A stretch of 64,000 bases of DNA, taken from positions 248,001 to 312,000 of the forward strand of contig JANAVB010007000.1 of NCBI GenBank assembly GCA_029216955.1, written 5' to 3'. The translations under genes and the position numbers were made by a program. The notes below the pieces were generated by a model. It made no database searches, was not told where the DNA came from, and saw only the letters and a program-made list of their open reading frames with translations. This document shows positions 58,501 through 64,000 of this stretch, piece by piece; within the stretch, counting starts at the first letter, position 1, and the number at the start of each line of letters is the position of its first letter. This DNA comes from Iris pallida. Its lineage: Eukaryota > Streptophyta > Magnoliopsida > Asparagales > Iridaceae.

Positions 58501-61500
58501 GATACAGACTCGTATCTTCCCGTTCTTCTTGGTGACAGGAACGATGTTGGCTACCCAATCCGGGTGTTGTTCCTCACGGATGAAGCCGCTAGTCAAGAGT
58601 TTGTCTACCTCCTGATCGATGGCATTCATGATGTCCGGACGGAAGCGTCGCTGCTGTTGTTTGATAGGTTTGGCATCAGGTAAGATGTTCAACCTATGCA
58701 TTGCGATCTGTGGATCGAGTCCCGGCATGTCTTCATAGCTCCAGGCGAAGACGTCGATATACTCTTTAGCCAGTTGGATTAAAGATTCTCGATCTTCTCC
58801 TTCCAGGCTTTTACTGATGAAGATGGGTTTGGAAGAAGACCCCTCCCCGAGGTCGATCTGCTCGACTTCGTCTTCGGTGGGAGGTTCACGAAGCTCAAAA
58901 CGAGATTCCCATTGTTCCCCTAGGCGTTGGGCCCAGGGTTCTTCTTCGAAGGGTTCTGGCGCTTGGTCTTCGCCTTCACCTTTTTGAGGTTGTGCTGACG
59001 TCATGTTAGCTGACAGCACTTTCCTGAAGACTGATCCGATACTGGTATCGGAATCCCAAGTCGATGCTTCGGACGAATGGGAATGTTCTATGTCTTCTGC
59101 ATCTGAACTCTCTGGGGTTGATGGCGGCGTGACATAGCCTAACCCTCGTCCAGTCCGATTATAATAGTCCTGTGGCTTTCCATTGGGCATCGAAAGCCGG
59201 ACAGGGAGATGCCGACCCTTGCCGTAGTTTAAGCCTTTGTTGCTTTTCAGGTCGTAGCCCATCTTTTGGATGATGTACTTAGCCGCATCCGTGTACCGAT
59301 AGACTTGTACTCTGCAGGTATCAGGTTCGGGCTCGATTGACGGGAGGTCCCGACGACGCTCGATTTTGCCCGAGATGATGGTGCCTTGGTCTCGGCTCCG
59401 TGGAGGGACTATGAAGACTCCTTGAGACGGGACTATTTGATTATGGTAGACGGTCGTTACTTGTGTTTGCAACGACCGTAGAGCGTTGTCTAATGTATAC
59501 ATGGCATTCCAGTGTGGAAGACAAGAATAATTAAAAGACACTCTATTATTGATAAAGTACGAGATCTTATCCCGTGGGATTACGTTGTCAAAGGAGGGTG
59601 CCTCTACGTCAGCCGAGATATAATCACCAAGCTCCTCGTCTGTAAGAACTGGGGGCGGACTAGGAGAGTCCAACACAGCTTTGGGGTCCGAGAGGGTTAT
59701 ATGAGCCTTCTCTGGCACCTTGGATGACTGCGGCGGCTTGTCCTTGAGACGCACCTTGAGAGGCGCCTCGGCTACGCCTCCGGTGAGTGGTGCTTTCCCT
59801 TGTAATTTTGCCACCAGGGGAGCCGATGTTTGAGGTGGCTTTCCCTTGAGGCGTATCTTCAGGGGTGCTTCGCGAGCCGGCGCTTTCCCTGATAGCTTGA
59901 TGCTCATTGGAGGCGCCTTCTGGGGTGGTTTCCCCTTCAGTCGGATTTTCAAGGGGGCGTCGGGAGTCGTCTCAGGCTCCATGTCCGGCTCTGTTGCCGT
60001 CTCTGCCTCATCATCAGCGTCGTTGGCTTCCTCCTCGTCAATGGGTTTGTACAAGTCGGAATCGGTGAAGTAGGCTTCAATCCCTTTGAAAGGATCGATG
60101 TCTGCAAACTCCGTCCGGATGACGCCATTGGTGGATACATACTTCATGCACTGGTGGAGCGTGGAGGGCACCACCATGTACTCATGCAGCCATGGTCGAC
60201 CGAGCAGGATGTTGTAGTTGACCTCGGCATCTACCACATAACAAGTCACCTCAGTTTTGAGGCTGCCAATGTGACACTTCAGTCGGATCTTGCCCAATGG
60301 CTCGCTCTTGCTAGCATTGAAGCCACTGATGGTTGTATTGGAGGGCTCCAGTCGGTACATCGGGATCCCCAGCTTAGATAGCAGCGCCTTCGGAATGATG
60401 CTTAGGGAAGACCCAGGATCGATCTGAATCCGGCTCACCTTGACCGAGCCAATGTACCCTGTATAATACAGCGGTCGGTTATGTCGGTGATGCTTGAGCA
60501 GCATGTCTTGTTGGGTGAAAGTTATGTTTGGGATAACTTCATCCGCACAATGACAGTGCGCACAAGTAGTTGGGAGGTCTTCAGGCTGCTTGACCTGACT
60601 GAGAAAGGATTCAGCGTCCTTCAGAGCTTCGCAGAGAGCTTCTCGGGAATCTTTAGAAAGACGCAGGAGCTCGAACAAAGACAGGCGCACAGGTGTACTG
60701 GCTAATTGTGCCAGAATGTCGAAGTTGTGAGGCTTGGACAGCCCCGAAGCATTCTCCTTCCGTAGAGGTCTGTCAAAACGGGCCTCCACCTGCTTCTGCT
60801 TATTGGCTGCTGAGGGCTTAGATGGACCCTCCTCAGGGATGGTGCTAGGAGGCACCACCTCGGCGGCGGCTTCGCCGGACTGGGAGTTCTGTTGTGCACA
60901 TGTTTGCACTGGAAGTGCCTCTTCTGTTGAAGAAGAGACTGTGCGGCAAGACTTGATCTTCCTGCCTTTTGATTTGGAGGTAGGGCGTACCTCCGATTGA
61001 GTCACCTCGGAGACGAGGTCGGGGTGAACCCAGAGGACCTCTCCTCGAGATGTGGTGAGCGGGGTGAGTCCACTCACATTGTCACGAGTAGGTGGTAAGT
61101 TTACCACCTCCATTGTCGCCTTAGGGATGGGGACGACGCCATCTTGTGTGGTAGTTGGCGGCAAGGTGCCGAACTGAAGCGAAACCAGATTGGCCGACAC
61201 CATCTTCTCTTCATAGTCGACGGAGATTACATCCGCATTGATCATGCGCTGGATGTAATTCTTGAGGACGTAGCAGTCCTTGGTCGGGTGTCCGACAAAC
61301 CGATGGTAGTGGCAGTACCTTGGGTTGTCCACTTTCCCAACTTCATCGGGCCGCTTTGGGTCCGGTAGCTTGATCTTGTCACCCTGCTTCAGTATCTCGA
61401 AAAGTTGCAGGGTGTCGTCATCATTGAATGAGTAAACCTCCTTGGGTCTTGGTGCCAGTGGAGGCTTCTGAGTAGGCGCAGATGCGCCTTTTGAGGCATT

Positions 61501-64000
61501 GACAGTCAATGCCTGTTTCCCCTTTGCTTCTCGTCCGGAGCTGTTAGCTGCGGACTTTTTCCCTTTATCGTCAAAGGCGGGGAAGCTGACACCCAGAAGA
61601 CGTGCATTGGCCGCCTTCTTTTCTACAGCTTCAGCTTCGATGATCAGGGAGCTCCAGTCAGGAGGGGGAGTAGAGTTGAGCCAGAGCTTTACTGCAGGCA
61701 ACATGTTCATGCTGCAAGCGGAGAGGAGCGCATGTTCTGGCATGCCTGGAGGTAACCTGAAGCAAGCCTGTCGGAAGCGTTCGATGAACGCCCGAACCGT
61801 TTCCTTCTCCTTCTGACGTATCTCTATGAGAGACGCCATCGTCATGTCCTTCCCGCCGTCGTAGAAGCGGTCGAGGAAGAGGCGCGTCAGGTCGTCGAAG
61901 GACGATATGGAATTGTCGGGGAGGCTGCAGTACCAGTCATACGCTACTCCTTTCAGGGCCCCGACGAAGATGCTGGTGAGGAGCGCGTCCTCCTTCGGAA
62001 GATGCCCTGTCTGTGACTGGAAGTACGTCAGGTACCGTCGCGGAGAGTCCTTCCCGTCGTATGGGGTGAGTGTTTGCGGCATATACTTTGGGGGATAAAC
62101 CACCTTGTTCTACTCGAGGGGATAAGGCTGGGGAATGCCCATCTTCTGGCGTTCTTCTTGTCTGTTCTTGGACTCGAAGCGCTCCCGCAGGTCTTTGATC
62201 ATTTCGACCACATCCTCCGTAGAGCTAGGAGTCGGGGAAGGAGGTACCATCTGGATTGGAGCGTTTGAGGGCTCCGAGGTCCGAGGTGCTTCTGTATCCG
62301 AGGGCGCCCGTTGGAGGGGCACACTTGACTCCCCATTAGCTCCTGGGTCAGGACCAGTTGAAGGTGTCCTGATCAAGGCCGACCGCATCTCAAACACTGC
62401 TTGAGTCAGTGCTTGCATTGGGGCAGAGAGGGTTTTGAGTCCTCCCTCCAATGAGTCTATGCGCTGGACTATGTCCTGTGACGGCGCATCAGACTCGACA
62501 TCATCCCCAGCCATGTACACTGTCCTGACACGGCCAGGAGTGGATGGATGGGTTGAGGCTTCGCTTTCGGCCTCACTCTCATGCGGGGGAGTTACTTCTC
62601 CCGGTGTTTGGCCACCCCCAGCCGCATTCTGGAGTTCATCTTCAATAGGTGCATCTGCAAGGGTCTGCTTGCCCTCAGCTCCGTCTTGAAGGACCTCTTC
62701 GTTTCCAGAACTACCCCCGGCAGTGTCCTGGAGGACATCCTTTTGAGGGGCTTCAGGGAGAGTAATCTCGCCTTGATGATGAAGATCCGCCGCAGCTGTG
62801 CTTTGGACATCTTCGTCTTCGGAAGGAGGCTCAACAAGGGTCTGGCTACCCCCAGCTTCTTCCAAGGACTTCTTCCTCGACCGAGTACCTTCAAACACTC
62901 CAGAGGTCGAGACAGCTGCCTTGGTTTTCCTCGGCTGGCTTTTGGATGAAGACGAGGAATTAGCAGTCGTCTTCCGGATTGATGAGGAGTTGGAGACCAC
63001 GTTGCATGAAGCAACCTTTGGCTCCTCTTCAGCTGACACCTTTGTCCCAAGGCGACGTCGGAGAGGTGTCGATGATTGTAGTCGTTGGAAGACCGACTGT
63101 CTTGGTGGAACTGCCGTCTTGCAACAGCAGTTGATGGTGACCACCGCACAAGTATGCCCCGTAAGAGGCGCATCGTGCTTGTTGGTCGACTCTCCTGACC
63201 GGCGTTTGTGAGTGATCACGTTGCGCAGGTCGTTGGAGGAGAGTGGTGCCTTCACACCCCCTTCAGACGTATGGCAAGGCCAAACGCCGGGGTGGTCAGA
63301 TGAGTGCTGCGCCCCCTGATCTAATACCAAGCAGGCATCACGATCAGTAGTGGGGGAACCACAACATTTGAAGTGACTTGAACGGACCTCAAACGCACAA
63401 CCAGAGGAGGCGCGGGAGTTCAAGACCACTGAGTTTGCCTCTCTCGTCTTGGTTGTGCACGCAGTAGATGCGCCCAAGCGAGATGAGGACTTTGAAGATC
63501 GACTCGTTGTTAGTGCAGAAGCACTTGAGTCAACCTTGTACAGCTTGCCATTGGCAGCGCGCGTGATGACGAGCGCGTGCCTCTGGCCGGCTGCTGGCAT
63601 AGCACGTTTGTGGCGCATGGCCCGTGCCGCCTTGGATTTCTTCGTACCAGCCCGCTGGGGCGCATAGTACTCAGCATCCAAATTCTCCTCGCCATTACAG
63701 CGAGTGAGTCTGTCAAAGACAGAGGCTTTTTGTGGCGCATCAGAGGTGATGCGCGGGGCACTGGCTGCGCCCCTGCTCCGTCGACGTATCTTCCTCGCCT
63801 GAGAGGGAGATGGCTGGGGAACGTGGTCGGCCGCACGCTTCCCCAAGAGATGCGCTGCATCGGCGAGCGCACCTTGGTTGCTGAGAACGTCAGCAGGAAG
63901 GGAAGGCTGGATTGCTGCATCCCCTTCAGTGGTGGTGCCCGAGGCGTCGACTTTGCGCACCCAGGCCGTGCGGATCTTCTTCGGCTTTGGTAGCCGCTTC
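55550..64000 (-). pseudogene. gag-pol: E7 gag-pol polyprotein, two lesions, N-terminus beyond the window
   Basis: The frame is open at the right edge. Gag: Ser/Arg-rich N-terminal part, capsid core near 62100-61700, knuckle CHYHRFVGHPTKDC near 61310-61265. Protease QIDPGSSLSIIPKAL near 60430-60390. Linker repeats 59960-59728. RT with YVDD near 58210. RNase H DHSLGALLAQ near 57755. Second RNase H FFDGASR near 57320. Integrase H2C2 finger near 56640-56490, GMDIVGPI near 56400, DNGPQF near 56215. Lesions: TAG 62109-62107 where E2 has Trp (PLEW), and a 1-base deletion near 55680 that gives a premature stop at 55651 instead of the expected 55550. Otherwise about 2,800 codons are uninterrupted. Confidence 0.9.
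59728..59960 (-). repeat. KIRLKGKPP-type peptide repeat in the E7 linker
   Basis: Minus-strand units of KIRLKGKPP, SIKLSGKAP, VAKLQGKAP and KVRLKDKPP in one frame between protease and RT. Strongly basic and Pro-rich, following a short acidic stretch. Confidence 0.8.

Larger units (their letters stand above)
47806..64000 (-). mobile_element. E7: Tat-lineage LTR retrotransposon, near-complete, 5' end beyond the window
   Basis: Minus strand: gag-pol (64000 to 55550), spacer with 22-bp repeats, antisense three-exon gene (50425-54936, plus), polypurine tract, 3' LTR (50060-47806). It sits in the copia RT of E6, with ACCGT (47801-47805) as the likely target-site copy. It is the best-preserved Tat copy here. 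Confidence 0.92.

Overview
The window is a stack of nested LTR retrotransposons from a land plant, almost certainly a flowering plant with a large, repeat-rich genome. Nothing bacterial, organellar or rRNA/tRNA-like was recognised. I see six elements or element pieces plus one LTR fragment, and only about 1.9 kb (43753-45635) that is not clearly retrotransposon. Working names by position: E1 (1-9920, minus), E2 (9921-25214, plus), E3 (25215-42614, plus, interrupted), E4 (27670-35846, plus, inside E3), E5 (LTR fragment 42615-43752), E6 (copia, 45636-47805, minus), E7 (47806 to beyond 64000, minus).

E1, E2 and E7 are Ty3/gypsy elements of the Tat lineage: one gag-pol reading frame, a second (archaeal-type) RNase H between RNase H and integrase, and no chromodomain. 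E2 and E7 are one family. Their 3' halves carry, on the opposite strand to gag-pol, a three-exon gene with a plant-mobile-domain-like region, its own TATA box and two small GT-AG introns. The first intron holds a tandem array of hairpins whose arms change in a compensatory way. E3 is a Tekay/Del-like chromovirus with 4-kb LTRs and a chromodomain. E4 has two 3.1-kb LTRs and only a gag, so it must have moved using another element's pol. E6 is a Tork-like copia element.

Order of insertion from junctions: E2 landed in the 5' LTR of E3 (right flank GACGT continues that LTR). E1 landed in the gag of E2 (flank GGTAG). E4 landed in the reverse transcriptase of E3 (exact 5-bp duplication CCTTT, TG...CA ends). 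E7 landed in the reverse transcriptase of E6. The missing halves of E1, E2, E3, E6 and E7 should lie just outside the window.

Coding state: E7 is the freshest Tat copy (one amber codon and one late 1-base deletion in gag-pol). E1 has one TGA between its gag region and pol. E2 and E3 are decayed by several stops and frameshifts. Nonsense changes are mostly C-to-T or G-to-A, as expected from deamination of methylated transposon DNA. The most unusual signals are structural: covarying hairpin arrays in the antisense intron, a stem-loop shared by the E3 and E4 LTRs, a dense W-box array in the E3 LTR, CCGCATG arrays in the E4 LTRs, and GCGYATG motifs shared by LTRs, intron and gag of the Tat elements.
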